64,000 bases of DNA, from positions 2,170,001-2,234,000 of the forward strand of contig NZ_CP045915.1 of assembly GCF_009650095.1 (NCBI RefSeq). Direction: 5' to 3'. Each line of letters opens with the position of its first letter. Within the stretch, counting starts at the first letter, position 1. Origin of the DNA: Gracilibacillus salitolerans (lineage in GTDB: Bacteria; Bacillota; Bacilli; Bacillales; Amphibacillaceae). The position numbers and the translations under genes are program-made. The notes beneath the pieces were generated by a model. The model saw only the letters and a list, made by a program, of their open reading frames with translations. It did not search any database and was not told where the DNA came from. Below, piece by piece: positions 38,265 through 47,618 of the stretch.

Positions 38265-39182
38265 ATGTTTAAGTTCATGAAGTTTAACCGAATTGAAAAA
38301 GAACCGTCAGTAAAGCTGTTTGATGGTGAACGTTGGCTTATTATTACAGGATTAATTGGATTAACACTTTCAATAGGTATTGCCCTTTTTATCTTTTTTC
38401 AGGGGCATATTAGGTTACCGGAAGGCGATATGAAGGATGCTTTTTCCTTTAATGCAGCTATTGGTATTTTTATACTATCCATAGCTGCGATTTTACCTCT
38501 TGTAAGATTTAGTGATCGAAAAAGGAAGGTGATACGGTGGTTTTTTATCGTGGCTAGTATTTATTCTTATGTCATTGAAACCGTCCAAAACTTTAGAGGA
38601 ATTAATCCACGATTTTCACGCGTGGGTACGGAAATCGATATTGTTGCTGGAATTTTATTCGGGGTTATTTCTTTAGTGCTTGTAGCTTTAGCTGTCATAC
38701 TAATGATTCATTTCTTTCGAATAAAATCCCCTTATGAGAGGCCATTATTGATACTGGGGATTCGCTATGCCTTTCTTTCTGTATTTGTAGCCAATATTGC
38801 TGGAATATGGATGATTATACTTCAAGATCGGCTTACAGGTGATGCAGGTAACCTGATTGTACTCCATGGTCTAGGCTTCCATGCACTACAAACATTAATT
38901 TTGCCTGCTTGGCTTTTAGAGAAGGCGCAGGTGAAAGACCGCATCAAAAACAGACTAATCCATTCAGGCAGTATCGCTTGGTTACTTATGATTTTACTTA
39001 TCGGGATCCATACTGGATTTGGCCGTTCAGTATTTGAGTTAACCATCTTACCTATCTTTGGAAGTGTATTATTTTTTATTTGGCTTGCTTCAGTCATAAG
39101 TGCATTTGTGTTTTTTATTAAACCAAAAAGCGACAACAACTTACCGATAGATCAACCACCTCTTACACAGCAGAATAGGTAG
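38265..39182 (+). CDS. Multi-pass membrane protein under TetR control, function unknown
   Basis: The 305-residue protein has about eight predicted membrane segments (about 27-46, 65-82, 90-110, 125-150, 165-188, 200-218, 235-252 and 260-282). It has a basic N-terminal tail and a Gln/Pro-rich C-terminus. Polar residues inside membranes include HGLGFHALQTLILP and IGIHTGFGRSVFE. GAAGGGAT precedes the ATG. No family is recognised; the adjacent TetR gene suggests a stress- or ligand-induced membrane function. Confidence 0.8.
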   Translation: MFKFMKFNRIEKEPSVKLFDGERWLIITGLIGLTLSIGIALFIFFQGHIRLPEGDMKDAFSFNAAIGIFILSIAAILPLVRFSDRKRKVIRWFFIVASIYSYVIETVQNFRGINPRFSRVGTEIDIVAGILFGVISLVLVALAVILMIHFFRIKSPYERPLLILGIRYAFLSVFVANIAGIWMIILQDRLTGDAGNLIVLHGLGFHALQTLILPAWLLEKAQVKDRIKNRLIHSGSIAWLLMILLIGIHTGFGRSVFELTILPIFGSVLFFIWLASVISAFVFFIKPKSDNNLPIDQPPLTQQNR

Positions 39183-39192
39183 ACCAAAGCAG

Positions 39193-39233
39193 AATGAACT
39201 GCCTCTTTGTCAAGTAGACAGGGGCAGTTCATT
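39193..39233. terminator. Bidirectional terminator before speA
   Basis: The 11-bp stem AATGAACTGCC / GGCAGTTCATT lies between the converging membrane-protein and speA genes. Confidence 0.75.
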
Positions 39234-39246
39234 TTACTCCATTTTC

Positions 39247-40716
39247 TTATTTGAAAGCTACTCGTTCTTTCAGCACACGAACAGTTGCTAATGTCTCATC
39301 CTCTAATCCTTGAACAGGTAAACCTGACTTAATATTTTCGGATATATAGTCTAAATTTTCTTCAGAGATGATCTCACCTGGAATAAAAATGGGTATTCCA
39401 GGAGGATAGACCATGATGGATTCTGCACTAATTCTTCCAGCAGACTCTTGTAAAGGTATCACTTCGTATTCTGCATAAAAAGCATCTCTGGGACTAACTG
39501 CCAGAATGGGAATTTCCGCTATAGAAACTTTAACTTCTTGTTGATTAGCACTTTTCTCATAATATTGGGATAAGTGTTTTAAAGCATTTATTACATATGA
39601 TACATCTTCATCGTTATCAGCAGGTGTTAAAATACACAAAATGTTATACATATCAGATAGTTCTACTTCTATTTGATAGTTTTCCCTTAACCAGACTTCT
39701 GCATCGTGTCCAGTAATTCCTAAATTTTTCACAGATATAATAATTTTTGTCGGATCATAATCAAAGGTTGCTTCTGTACCTAAAAGTTCTTCTCCAGGGC
39801 TATATAAATGAGGGATTTGATTAATTTTGGTTCTTGCAAACTCAGCATATTCTAATGTTTGGGATAACAAATCTGTTCCATGTCGATATAAATATTTCCT
39901 CGCTACATCTAGTGATGATAGCAGAATATAAGAAGTAGACGTAGTTGTTAACATCGACATAACTGTTTGAACACGATCGTGATTTACTAGTCCTGCTTTT
40001 ACGTTTAGTACAGAACTTTGGGTAAGGGAGCCACCAAGTTTATGGACGCTAGTTGCTGCCATATCTGCGCCTGCCTGCATCGCCGATAGTGGAAGTTTAT
40101 CATGAAAATGAATATGCACGCCATGAGCTTCATCAACTAATACGGGTACATTATATTGATGCGAAATGCTTACAATTTGTTTTAAGTCCGCAGCAATACC
40201 AAAATAAGTAGGGTTGATCACAAGTACTGCTTTTGCATCTGGGTGTGCTTGTAATGCTTTAAAGACTGATTTTGGTGTTATTCCATGTGAAATACCAAGT
40301 GTATGATCTAATTCTGGGTGAATAAAAATAGGTATCGCACCTGAAAAGATAATAGCGGAGGATACAGATTTATGAATATTTCGCGGTACAATAATTTTAT
40401 CCCCAGGATTACATACACTAAGAATCATCGTCATAATTGCACCACTTGTTCCTTGTACAGAAAAAAAGGTATGATCAGCTCCAAAAGCTGTAGCAGCTAA
40501 TTGTTGTGCTTCTTTGATTATACCTCTAGGATGATGCAAATCATCTAATGGTTCTATATTAATTAAATCAATAGCAAGTGCATTATATCCGATAAATTCT
40601 TGAAATAGCGGATCCATTCCTTTACCAGCTTTGTGTCCTGGTATATGGAATGCTTTAGGGTTTTTCTTTATATGCTGTAGTAAACCACTAAACAGTGGAG
40701 TATCATTCTGATTCAT
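39247..40716 (-). CDS. speA: Arginine (Orn/Lys/Arg) decarboxylase, SpeA-type
   Basis: The 489-residue fold-type I PLP decarboxylase has FHIPGHKAG at residues 23-31, VDEAHGVHI at about 194-202 and the PLP Lys226 in SVHKLGGSL. The short Bacillus-type C-terminal domain follows. It makes agmatine from arginine for polyamine synthesis. Position next to the yktA/yktB/suhB genes matches B. subtilis speA; lysine or ornithine preference cannot be excluded from sequence. Confidence 0.9.
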   Translation of the reverse strand: MNQNDTPLFSGLLQHIKKNPKAFHIPGHKAGKGMDPLFQEFIGYNALAIDLINIEPLDDLHHPRGIIKEAQQLAATAFGADHTFFSVQGTSGAIMTMILSVCNPGDKIIVPRNIHKSVSSAIIFSGAIPIFIHPELDHTLGISHGITPKSVFKALQAHPDAKAVLVINPTYFGIAADLKQIVSISHQYNVPVLVDEAHGVHIHFHDKLPLSAMQAGADMAATSVHKLGGSLTQSSVLNVKAGLVNHDRVQTVMSMLTTTSTSYILLSSLDVARKYLYRHGTDLLSQTLEYAEFARTKINQIPHLYSPGEELLGTEATFDYDPTKIIISVKNLGITGHDAEVWLRENYQIEVELSDMYNILCILTPADNDEDVSYVINALKHLSQYYEKSANQQEVKVSIAEIPILAVSPRDAFYAEYEVIPLQESAGRISAESIMVYPPGIPIFIPGEIISEENLDYISENIKSGLPVQGLEDETLATVRVLKERVAFK

Positions 40717-40860
40717 GCTGTGGATTGAGCTCCTTTACCATTTGAAATATAAAGCAAATGGTATTATAGCAAATCTGTCGCGGAATAGCTAGCTATATCG
40801 CTATACTTTCTCATATGAACATGATAAAATACGAGCGAAACTAATCGTGAGGTGTTATAA

Positions 40861-41130
40861 ATGAATTACAGTTACCCTATTGATGAAACATGGACAACTG
40901 AGGAAATTATTGATGTCGTTAATTATTTTTCATTAATTGAAAAAGCATATGAAAGTGGGATAGAAAAGCAAGATTTAGTGGCTGCATATAATCGATACAA
41001 AGAGATCGTCCCTTCTAAAAGTGAAGAAAAGCAGTTAGATAAGCAATTCGAAAAACAATCAGGATATATTCCTTTCCGTGTTATCAAAAAAGCAAAAGAC
41101 TTATCTCCAAAAGATATTATTAAAATGTAA
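40861..41130 (+). CDS. yktA: UPF0223 family protein (YktA)
   Basis: The 89-residue protein starts MNYSYPIDETWTTEEIIDVVNYFSLIEKAYESG, the UPF0223 pattern: a small helical protein of unknown function. The length equals that of the family. The ribosome site is GTGAGGTG. Divergent from speA. Confidence 0.93.
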   Translation: MNYSYPIDETWTTEEIIDVVNYFSLIEKAYESGIEKQDLVAAYNRYKEIVPSKSEEKQLDKQFEKQSGYIPFRVIKKAKDLSPKDIIKM

Positions 41131-41163
41131 ACCAGTCATTATGAAATTATAGAGGATAAAAAA

Positions 41164-41197
41164 ATCTTAAAGTACCTATTTCCCTGTACTTTAAGAT
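41164..41197. terminator. Hairpin between yktA and yktB
   Basis: The perfect 12-bp stem ATCTTAAAGTAC / GTACTTTAAGAT with a 10-base loop. T/A runs are weak, but the genes converge here. Confidence 0.6.
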
Positions 41198-41335
41198 CTG
41201 TGTTTAACTATTATATAGTTATTTTTTCTAGTCATTTTAAATCAATGAAAGGTGATTCAACTGTGGAAAGCGCGTATCTTTCCGCAGCGTCAGTTTATGC
41301 TGTCAGTTAAAAAGTGAGCTTAACCAACAATTCGA

Positions 41336-41956
41336 TTAAAGATCCATTGATGATCGGTATAACGGTGCTAATGTTTGAAATGTCTCTTTAATGGTCTGTA
41401 TGAGCTTATCTCCATCCTGTAATATAGGGTCATTAGCGTCAATTCTGCGACCGATTAAAAACTCAGCTTTTTTCACTTTTTTAAAACGTTCCAATCCTTT
41501 TTGTAAATCTGTTTCAGAAAGGGTTACAGCTTGATTTTTCATATGATCGAGTGAGATATGGTAGTCTTCAGGGACAGTTTTCTTAATATCATCGATTTCA
41601 CTTAAAAATCTTTCCGCAATTTCACTTTTGTGTGGTAATTCATAAATATATGCTAGCCATATGAATAGATTATCATCCCATAAACCAACTTGGAAATGTG
41701 GATGCTTTTTGTACCCGCGTTTGTTATGACAATAAGCTGACCAGGTATCTTTGGGTGGATTAACTGTACGTCTGGCATGTTTAGCGATGTGTAAATGCAT
41801 TGCACGTCCAGCTAATTCATCTAAATCGTCTGCTATTTCTTCATATATACCTCTGAATTTTGGTTGAATTCGTTCTTGGATGGCCTCCATACGTTCATCA
41901 AGTCCATCAATCTGGAACGTTTCGAAATCTTTTTGTTGAAATCCTTTAAATGTCAT
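41336..41956 (-). CDS. yktB: UPF0637 family protein (YktB)
   Basis: The 206-residue soluble protein starts MTFKGFQQKDFETFQIDGLDERM, with HLHIAKHARRTVNPPKDTWSAYC-type sequence in the middle, as in UPF0637. Function is unknown. The ATG at 41956 follows AAAGGTGAACAAT; an in-frame GTG at 41965 overlaps the ribosome site. Confidence 0.92.
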   Translation of the reverse strand: MTFKGFQQKDFETFQIDGLDERMEAIQERIQPKFRGIYEEIADDLDELAGRAMHLHIAKHARRTVNPPKDTWSAYCHNKRGYKKHPHFQVGLWDDNLFIWLAYIYELPHKSEIAERFLSEIDDIKKTVPEDYHISLDHMKNQAVTLSETDLQKGLERFKKVKKAEFLIGRRIDANDPILQDGDKLIQTIKETFQTLAPLYRSSMDL

Positions 41957-42097
41957 ATTGTTCACCTTTCTATTTAATTAGTATCATTTTAATATTATAT
42001 TAATTATTATCTGTTTGCAAAGAAATAGTATACATTTTTAAATTAACTGAAAATTTGCTAAAATAGTAATTAGTCTAAGGTGAATGGAGGAAGGTTG

Positions 42098-42901
42098 ATG
42101 GATACAACCACTCGGCAACAAATTTTTGAGGATGCAAAAAAATGGGTTTATCAAGCTGGTAAACAAATTCGTGATCAAATAGATGACCAATATCAAATTG
42201 ATACTAAATCAGATGCAAATGACCTTGTAACAGCAGTAGATCGGTCAACAGAGCAATTTTTCGCTGAAAAAATAAGAGAAAAATATCCCGCTCACTCTAT
42301 AGTTGGAGAAGAAGGATATGGCGATAAAGTAGAGTCGTTAGAAGGAACGATATGGATTATTGATCCTATAGATGGTACGATGAATTTTGTTCATCAAAAA
42401 CGAAATTTTGCGATTTCGATTGGTATTTTTCATGACGGTATTGGAGAAATAGGTCTGATTTATAATGTAATGGAGGATGTATTGTATAGTGGAAAAAAAG
42501 GTGAAGGCGCGTATCGAAATCAGGACAAGCTCCCACCATTGGATGAACAAGTTAACCTAGAAACAAGTATTATAGCATTAAATAGTTCATTAGCTTGCGA
42601 GAATAAACGTATTAATGAGAAGAAAGTACAGCAATTAATTAAGGAAAGTCGTGGTACGAGGTCTTATGGTTCTGCGGCATTAGAATTCGCCTTTGTGGCA
42701 GAAGGCATTATTGACGCTTATCTTACGATGAGATTAGCTCCTTGGGATTTTGCTGCAGGTCTGATTCTTGTTGAGGAAGTAGGTGGAGTCACTATACAAG
42801 CAAATGGTAAGCCTGTAAACCTTTTAGAAAATAACACTATTTTAACGTGTAATCAAAAGATTAAACAACAACTGCTTGATGAATATATTGAATTTAAATA
42901 A
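42098..42901 (+). CDS. suhB: Inositol monophosphatase family protein (SuhB/YktC)
   Basis: The 267-residue Mg-dependent phosphatase has EEGYGD, DPIDGTMNF and WDFAAG metal-binding motifs in order. B. subtilis YktC hydrolyses inositol phosphates and related sugar phosphates. The ATG at 42098 was chosen for the GGAGG 7 bases before it; the ATG at 42080 lies before that site. Confidence 0.94.
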   Translation: MDTTTRQQIFEDAKKWVYQAGKQIRDQIDDQYQIDTKSDANDLVTAVDRSTEQFFAEKIREKYPAHSIVGEEGYGDKVESLEGTIWIIDPIDGTMNFVHQKRNFAISIGIFHDGIGEIGLIYNVMEDVLYSGKKGEGAYRNQDKLPPLDEQVNLETSIIALNSSLACENKRINEKKVQQLIKESRGTRSYGSAALEFAFVAEGIIDAYLTMRLAPWDFAAGLILVEEVGGVTIQANGKPVNLLENNTILTCNQKIKQQLLDEYIEFK

Positions 42902-42904
42902 ATT

Positions 42905-42942
42905 AAAAAATACTAGCAGTCTTGTGATTGCTAGTATTTTTA
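42905..42942. terminator. Bidirectional terminator between suhB and ylaF
   Basis: The stem AAATACTAGCA / TGCTAGTATTT with T/A runs on both sides. It overlaps the stop codon of the converging ylaF gene. Confidence 0.88.
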
Positions 42943-43110
42943 ACTGGATTCTTTTTTCTTTAATGTTATACCGTATCCCATTAGTGCAAAACCAACCAGA
43001 AATGCAATAACGATAAACCAAAAGCTTCTAAGTGCTACACCGACACCGGCAGCAGAAAATGCTAGGATAACACAAAGTGCTAAAAGAAATTTTGAAAATT
43101 GAAAATTCAT
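42940..43110 (-). CDS. ylaF: YlaF family small membrane protein
   Basis: The 56-residue ORF starts MNFQFSKFLLALCVILAFSA. Two membrane segments (about 8-25 and 30-48) and the basic end KKKESS match YlaF of Bacillus in size and layout. GAGGTG precedes the ATG by 5 bases. Position before ylaH matches B. subtilis, except that typA is missing between them. Function unknown. Confidence 0.82.
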   Translation of the reverse strand: MNFQFSKFLLALCVILAFSAAGVGVALRSFWFIVIAFLVGFALMGYGITLKKKESS

Positions 43111-43229
43111 TCTGTCACCTCAAATATTTAGTCAACATACATAGCATACCATATCTTTAATAGAAATTGTATTTATCTAGGGATTAAAGTATAATAGATT
43201 TGTTTGAATGTAGAATTTGGAGGTTTCAC

Positions 43230-43613
43230 ATGCAAAGAGAAACAGTAATTCCAGTACCCGACAATCTATGGCCAGTGGCTGATTTTTTTATGAAAGGTTT
43301 AGGTGGGGAAGTAAATGTAGCAGACGAAGGTGAGATGGCTACCTTAATCAGAGGTTTTATGCTTCTTTACTTGACGGTTGTTGTTTTCGCTATATTGGCA
43401 TATAAATTTGGATTTGCTAAAAAGCTATCACCGCTTAAATCATTGATTATCTATATTTTATTAATTATCGGGACATTCTTTTTAACGATAATATTCGGTC
43501 TGAATCTCCCATTAGCAGAAAGTCTATTTATCATCGCAATTGTAATGGGAGTCTATCGCTTAAGGCTATCTCAAGAACGAAAACAAAATAATAACAAAAA
43601 GGCTGAGCAATAA
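43230..43613 (+). CDS. ylaH: YlaH-like membrane protein
   Basis: The 127-residue protein has a soluble N-terminus of about 40 residues and three membrane segments (about 42-60, 72-90 and 95-111), then a basic, Asn/Lys-rich tail. It fits the YlaH family. The ATG at 43230 follows GGAGG with 6 bases; the longer frame from 43200 is rejected. Function unknown. Confidence 0.88.
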   Translation: MQRETVIPVPDNLWPVADFFMKGLGGEVNVADEGEMATLIRGFMLLYLTVVVFAILAYKFGFAKKLSPLKSLIIYILLIIGTFFLTIIFGLNLPLAESLFIIAIVMGVYRLRLSQERKQNNNKKAEQ

Positions 43614-43628
43614 GCTCAGCTTTTTTAA
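43600..43628 (+). terminator. Terminator overlapping the ylaH stop
   Basis: AAGGCTGAGC / GCTCAGCTTT with T6. The stop codon sits in the loop. Confidence 0.85.
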
Positions 43629-43687
43629 ATAAATATAAATAGTAAAGAATTATTTCGGTTCTTTGATAGCCTAATTCAACTTTTGTC

Positions 43688-43894
43688 TTATGATAAATAT
43701 TGGTCTTGTACTTCTTTTTTTCGATAAAGCTTAAAATTACCAGTTTTATGCCTCTTGATTGTATTTTCTTCAATGCGCTTATCGCATTCTGGACACATAT
43801 ACGTGTGTATTAGTCGATTACGCAGTTTTTTAGCTTTCGTACAATCATTATCTATTTTATTTATTTTATCGCAAATCACGCATTTTACTCGCAT
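43688..43894 (-). CDS. ylaI: YlaI family zinc-finger protein
   Basis: The 68-residue protein has two CxxC pairs (CVICDK near the N-terminus and CPECDK near residue 34), a zinc-ribbon layout typical of the YlaI (DUF2197) family, and is rich in Lys and Arg. GAGGTGAAACAATG gives the start. Function unknown. Confidence 0.9.
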   Translation of the reverse strand: MRVKCVICDKINKIDNDCTKAKKLRNRLIHTYMCPECDKRIEENTIKRHKTGNFKLYRKKEVQDQYLS

Positions 43895-44041
43895 TGTTTC
43901 ACCTCAAATATAGACAAATCTATTTCTAATTATTGTAACACAAATTTCACAATTTTCATATTTACCATAGTTGTGTGTGAAAGATGTTTTAACCATGTGA
44001 GTCTGGGTATAGCTATAGTAAGAAGAAAATACGAAAGGATG

Positions 44042-44305
44042 ATGAAGGTGCGAAAAAGAAATGTTGTTGGAATGCTTGGTGCAGCGGGTATCGCAACTAC
44101 TTTATCTTTTATGTTAATGGATAAGTCTAAAAGAGAGAGGCTTATGAATAAATGGAATGAATGGAAAGTCTCCATGCAAACGGATCAATCTAATTTACCA
44201 ATTGAAGAAGCGGGAGATCCTGGTAGAGATAATTTGCAAAATGCCGATATGGTAGCTGAAGGCTCTCAGTTTGGAGTTAATTACTACAATAGAGTTAAAC
44301 AATGA
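44042..44305 (+). CDS. Small single-pass membrane protein of unknown function
   Basis: About 87 residues. A basic N-terminus MKVRKRN is followed by a short hydrophobic helix (VVGMLGAAGIATTLSFMLM), an amphipathic Lys/Arg/Trp-rich segment (SKRERLMNKWNEWK) and an acidic tail. The start is uncertain: ATG 44042 lies only 3 bases from AAAGG, GTG 44048 lies 9 bases away. It occupies the ylaJ-ylaL neighbourhood but is not a yla gene I recognise. Confidence 0.65.
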   Translation: MKVRKRNVVGMLGAAGIATTLSFMLMDKSKRERLMNKWNEWKVSMQTDQSNLPIEEAGDPGRDNLQNADMVAEGSQFGVNYYNRVKQ

Positions 44306-44306
44306 G

Positions 44307-44338
44307 AAAAGAAGCCAAAATATGTTGGCTTCTTTTTA
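44307..44338 (+). terminator. Terminator after the 44042 gene
   Basis: AAAAGAAGCCAA / TTGGCTTCTTTTT with a 6-base loop. Confidence 0.88.
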
Positions 44339-44373
44339 CATGTTTAACGGAGATGTCTAGTTGATGCATGGAT

Positions 44374-44964
44374 TTAACGATCTTTCTGATGATTGGATTG
44401 TTCCTCATTAATTTCTTCAAGTTGCTGTTGTTCATCTTCATTCATAATTTGTTTATTTTGGTCTGAATTATCTGACTGTTTTTCATTTAGAGGTAATTCC
44501 GGCATCCACCGACCAGTGATATTTGCCAGTTCTTCTGTAAAAGCTTCAATTGGATGACCATCCTGAATTTTTTGCCCTATACCTTGTATCCGTTCATGTA
44601 AGTCAGCATCAGCTACGACAATTGCTTTTCTTCCGAATGGATCATGTTCTAATGCTTCCAGTACAGAGAATTTAATCGAACCTACATGTGAACGATCTAA
44701 ATCGTCATCCACATCTATACTGACAATGACACCACGGTTTGTGATTAGAGCAGATGCATCATTTACATTTGGTACCTCGCTTGCCAGATTAGCCAAATAT
44801 TGAGCCTTTTCTTGATTATCCATATCATCTGTTGTTGCTGGATCAGAATTCTTTACTTGAACTGCTCCGAAGTCATCCGAATTCTGAGCGAATTTATTTT
44901 CCTGTACATCTTGCTGACAACCAATCAAAACGACTAATAAGCACAATAAATAAATGTACTTCAT
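44374..44964 (-). CDS. ylaJ: YhcN/YlaJ family sporulation lipoprotein
   Basis: The 196-residue lipoprotein has lipobox VLIGC (Cys16) and the YhcN/YlaJ domain (LASEVPNVNDASALITNRGVIVSIDVD, GRKAIVVADADLHERIQ). The Gln/Glu/Asn-rich C-terminal tail is intrinsically disordered. Proteins of this family sit in the spore inner membrane and YlaJ affects germination. AAGGAGGGATTTTTTA precedes the ATG. Confidence 0.92.
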   Translation of the reverse strand: MKYIYLLCLLVVLIGCQQDVQENKFAQNSDDFGAVQVKNSDPATTDDMDNQEKAQYLANLASEVPNVNDASALITNRGVIVSIDVDDDLDRSHVGSIKFSVLEALEHDPFGRKAIVVADADLHERIQGIGQKIQDGHPIEAFTEELANITGRWMPELPLNEKQSDNSDQNKQIMNEDEQQQLEEINEEQSNHQKDR

Positions 44965-45041
44965 TAAAAAATCCCTCCTTCTTCTTTGTATATTTTTTGT
45001 TGAAATTAATAAAATATACTTGCAAGAAGAAGAAAGGAAGA

Positions 45042-45500
45042 TTATATTAGTTCAATAACCTTAATACCCTTTATTGGGTCATCCTGATTTGAACCATCTC
45101 CATAATATAAATAAGCGGGACCATTTTCTTTTATTTGTTTGCCATCAATAGAAAATAATAAAAACGATTCCAATAATTCACTATATGTAATAGTATGTTC
45201 ATTATTATCAGTTGTTTTTAATATTGCTTCGGATACTTGTTTATCTGCTTCAGCATTTTCAATGAATTCTTGAATAGGCATAAGATAGGAATGTTCTAAT
45301 AATTCTTTTTTATTATACTTTTTTATACTGTGATTGACAGGTGGCTTATTTAATTTACTATTGGATTCGATTACATCTTCATTTGGAACAGTAGATGGCG
45401 TAAATGCCTCTTCTAATTTTACTTTTCTGTCATCAAAAATCCATACACTTGGGTCGAGTGTTATTGGATATTTCACATTTCCCTTAATTTGAATGATCAC
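45042..45500 (-). CDS. YlaL-like protein
   Basis: The 152-residue soluble protein starts MIIQIKGNVKYPITLDPSVWIFDDRKVKLEEAF, which resembles Bacillus YlaL from memory; its position between ylaJ and ylaN agrees. The middle is helical with an acidic character, followed by a beta-rich end (GPAYLYYGDGSNQDDPIKGI). The start is GTG at 45498-45500, 7 bases after GAGGTG. Function unknown. Confidence 0.75.
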   Translation of the reverse strand: MIIQIKGNVKYPITLDPSVWIFDDRKVKLEEAFTPSTVPNEDVIESNSKLNKPPVNHSIKKYNKKELLEHSYLMPIQEFIENAEADKQVSEAILKTTDNNEHTITYSELLESFLLFSIDGKQIKENGPAYLYYGDGSNQDDPIKGIKVIELI

Positions 45501-45678
45501 TTTACTTCACCTCTTTATTTTTACGTTACTTCTTAGGATAGCAAACAATGAGGGAAAATGCATTTCACATCCACTAATTCTTTTTTTTATAATAAGAATA
45601 TAATAGTTAGTAATCTTGCATTTTTACCTTTTTCACGATAATATTAAAAGTAGAAGTTTTAATTCGGAGGGGATTTAG

Positions 45679-45960
45679 TTGATACCTGAAGTGGCTTTAA
45701 GTAAAGAGGAGCAAGCCTATGCCCTTCTAAAGGCTGATGCGGATAAAATTTTGCAATTAATTAAAGTTCAGATAGATAACTTAACGATGCCACAGTGCCC
45801 TTTATATGAAGAAGTTCTGGATACACAAATGTTTGGTTTATCACGAGAAATAGATTTTGCTGTAAGGTTAAATTTAATTCGTGAAGAAGAAGGAAAAGCA
45901 TTATTAGATAATCTTGAGAGACAGTTAAATGTTCTGCATGAGGCATCCCAGAAAGCATAA
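45679..45960 (+). CDS. ylaN: UPF0358 family protein YlaN
   Basis: The 93-residue all-helical protein matches YlaN ([35 protein letters not shown]). YlaN is linked to iron homeostasis and Fur in B. subtilis and S. aureus. The start is TTG at 45679 after CGGAGGGGATTTAG. Confidence 0.93.
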   Translation: MIPEVALSKEEQAYALLKADADKILQLIKVQIDNLTMPQCPLYEEVLDTQMFGLSREIDFAVRLNLIREEEGKALLDNLERQLNVLHEASQKA

Positions 45961-45975
45961 TATTCTAACAAGTGA

Positions 45976-46003
45976 AAACTTTGCCTGACAAGGCAAGGTT
46001 TTT
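45976..46003 (+). terminator. Terminator after ylaN
   Basis: AAACTTTGCCT / AGGCAAGGTTT with a 4-base loop and a T run. Confidence 0.8.
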
Positions 46004-46101
46004 GTATTTAAAGCTGATTTATATAAATTGTCCTATATTAATAGCTGACTATATTATGATAAAATGAGAGTTATAATTTACAAGATTCTGAGGTAAACGT
46101 T

Positions 46102-47295
46102 ATGAAACAAAAAACAAAAACATTTGACTTTTTATTGATGATATCACCTTTGTTATTATCTGGCTTTGGTGTAGTCATGATTTATAGTGCAAGCATGGTT
46201 ACTTCTGTATTGATTCGGGATGAACCAGCATATTCATTGGCTCTAAAACAAGGTATGTGGTTAGCAATTGGTTTGGTTGTATTTTTATTTGCTAGCTATT
46301 TTAGATATACCATGTACCTAAAGTTAACGAAATGGATTGTCCTTTTAATGTTTGTTGGTCTACTTTCCGTTGAGTTATTTGGTGTGACGATAAATTATTC
46401 AAAGTCTTGGTTGTCTATAGGCCCTTTTTCTGTTCAGCCAGCTGAATTTGTTAAAATTGGTTTAATTATCTACTTAGCTGCTATTTACACCAAAAAAATG
46501 GCCTATATTGAGGATTTTTTTAAAGCAGTTTTGCCACCGTTAGTTATTACTAGCGCTCTATTAGCACTAATTATTAAACAACCGGACGTAGGTACTGCGG
46601 CAATCGTATTTGCAATTGCATGTACCGTTATATTTAGTTCGGGAATAAAGTTTAAACATTTATCTTTATTGATATTTATTGGATTGATTGTTTTAATCGC
46701 GGTCGGTTTTAATATGGTAACAGATGAAAAAATATCTAGGTTTACTGGGGCATACCATCCATTTGAAGATCCTGATGAGAGTGGTTATCAGCTTATTCAA
46801 TCATACATAGCAATTGGTACTGGTGGTATATCTGGCGTTGGAATTGGTCAAGGCATCCAAAAGTTAGGCTATTTAACACAAGCTGAAAGTGATTTTATTA
46901 TGGCTGTTATTTCAGAGGAACTAGGGTTATTTGGTGTATTGTTTGTGCTGGTGAATTTAAGTATTATTGTATTAAGAGGGCTATTTATAGCGAAGAAATG
47001 TGAAAATCCTTTTGGAAGTCTTTTAGCGATTGGGGTATCTTCCATGATAGGAATTCAAACGGTTATCAACTTAGGTGCAATAAGCGGATTATTACCGATT
47101 ACTGGTGTACCTCTACCGTTTGTGAGTGCAGGTGGATCGTCACTGATCGTTTTACTATTCTCAGTGGGTATTTTAAACAATATCGCTCGTCATGTGAATT
47201 ATCAGCGATTTAATGAGGAAACAGCAGAAACGGAAGATACAAAGGAGCCAAAAACACGAACAACAGGCAGATTGAGAAGAAATTATTCATCATAA
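46102..47295 (+). CDS. ftsW: Cell-division glycosyltransferase FtsW (SEDS family)
   Basis: The 397-residue protein has ten membrane helices. SEDS signature blocks include YSKSWLSIGPFSVQPAEFVKIG, KQPDVGTA, ESDFIMAVISEELG and GVPLPFVSAGGSS. SEDS proteins polymerise lipid II into glycan strands. Position between ylaN and ctaA identifies the B. subtilis ftsW (ylaO) locus rather than rodA. The C-terminal tail is basic and Thr/Arg-rich. Confidence 0.92.
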   Translation: MKQKTKTFDFLLMISPLLLSGFGVVMIYSASMVTSVLIRDEPAYSLALKQGMWLAIGLVVFLFASYFRYTMYLKLTKWIVLLMFVGLLSVELFGVTINYSKSWLSIGPFSVQPAEFVKIGLIIYLAAIYTKKMAYIEDFFKAVLPPLVITSALLALIIKQPDVGTAAIVFAIACTVIFSSGIKFKHLSLLIFIGLIVLIAVGFNMVTDEKISRFTGAYHPFEDPDESGYQLIQSYIAIGTGGISGVGIGQGIQKLGYLTQAESDFIMAVISEELGLFGVLFVLVNLSIIVLRGLFIAKKCENPFGSLLAIGVSSMIGIQTVINLGAISGLLPITGVPLPFVSAGGSSLIVLLFSVGILNNIARHVNYQRFNEETAETEDTKEPKTRTTGRLRRNYSS

Positions 47296-47326
47296 AAAGC
47301 AAAGCCAACCACGGCTTTGCTTTTTC
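47294..47326 (+). terminator. Terminator after ftsW
   Basis: The 13-bp stem AAAAAGCAAAGCC / GGCTTTGCTTTTT with a 6-base loop starts at the ftsW stop. Confidence 0.92.
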
Positions 47327-47359
47327 TTTACATAAAGAATCTCTAAAATAGTGCACAAA

Positions 47360-47500
47360 ATCTATATAGTACGAAGTAATTCTTCTATAGATTTGTTTTC
47401 TTCCCAGTCTGATTAAAAAGGGGCGGACAGAGAAGCTTCGGCATGTTACATTCCCCTGACACGGCTTCAATTTCATCGCAAACAAAGAACGCTTATAAGA
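47360..47500. repeat. Decayed copy of the intergenic repeat family
   Basis: TATATAGTACGAAGTAATTC (about 47363-47382) resembles the MITE-type left end. CACGGCTTCAA near 47459-47470 matches part of the core. The rest is diverged. The ftsW-ctaA gap (47296-47618) holds no gene; B. subtilis has pycA here. Confidence 0.45.
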
Positions 47501-47618
47501 ATGTCTCATCCAACATAAAGCACTATATCGCAGTTAGAATCAAAATGTTAAATATAATTTATTCATTAGAAAAAAGCTGCATGTTATTTTCTTATAATGA
47601 TTTATATCACTTTTTTTA

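Noticed and set aside
43531..43773. 80-codon minus-strand frame between ylaH and ylaI
   Set aside because: It overlaps both ylaH and ylaI and has no ribosome site; a shadow frame.
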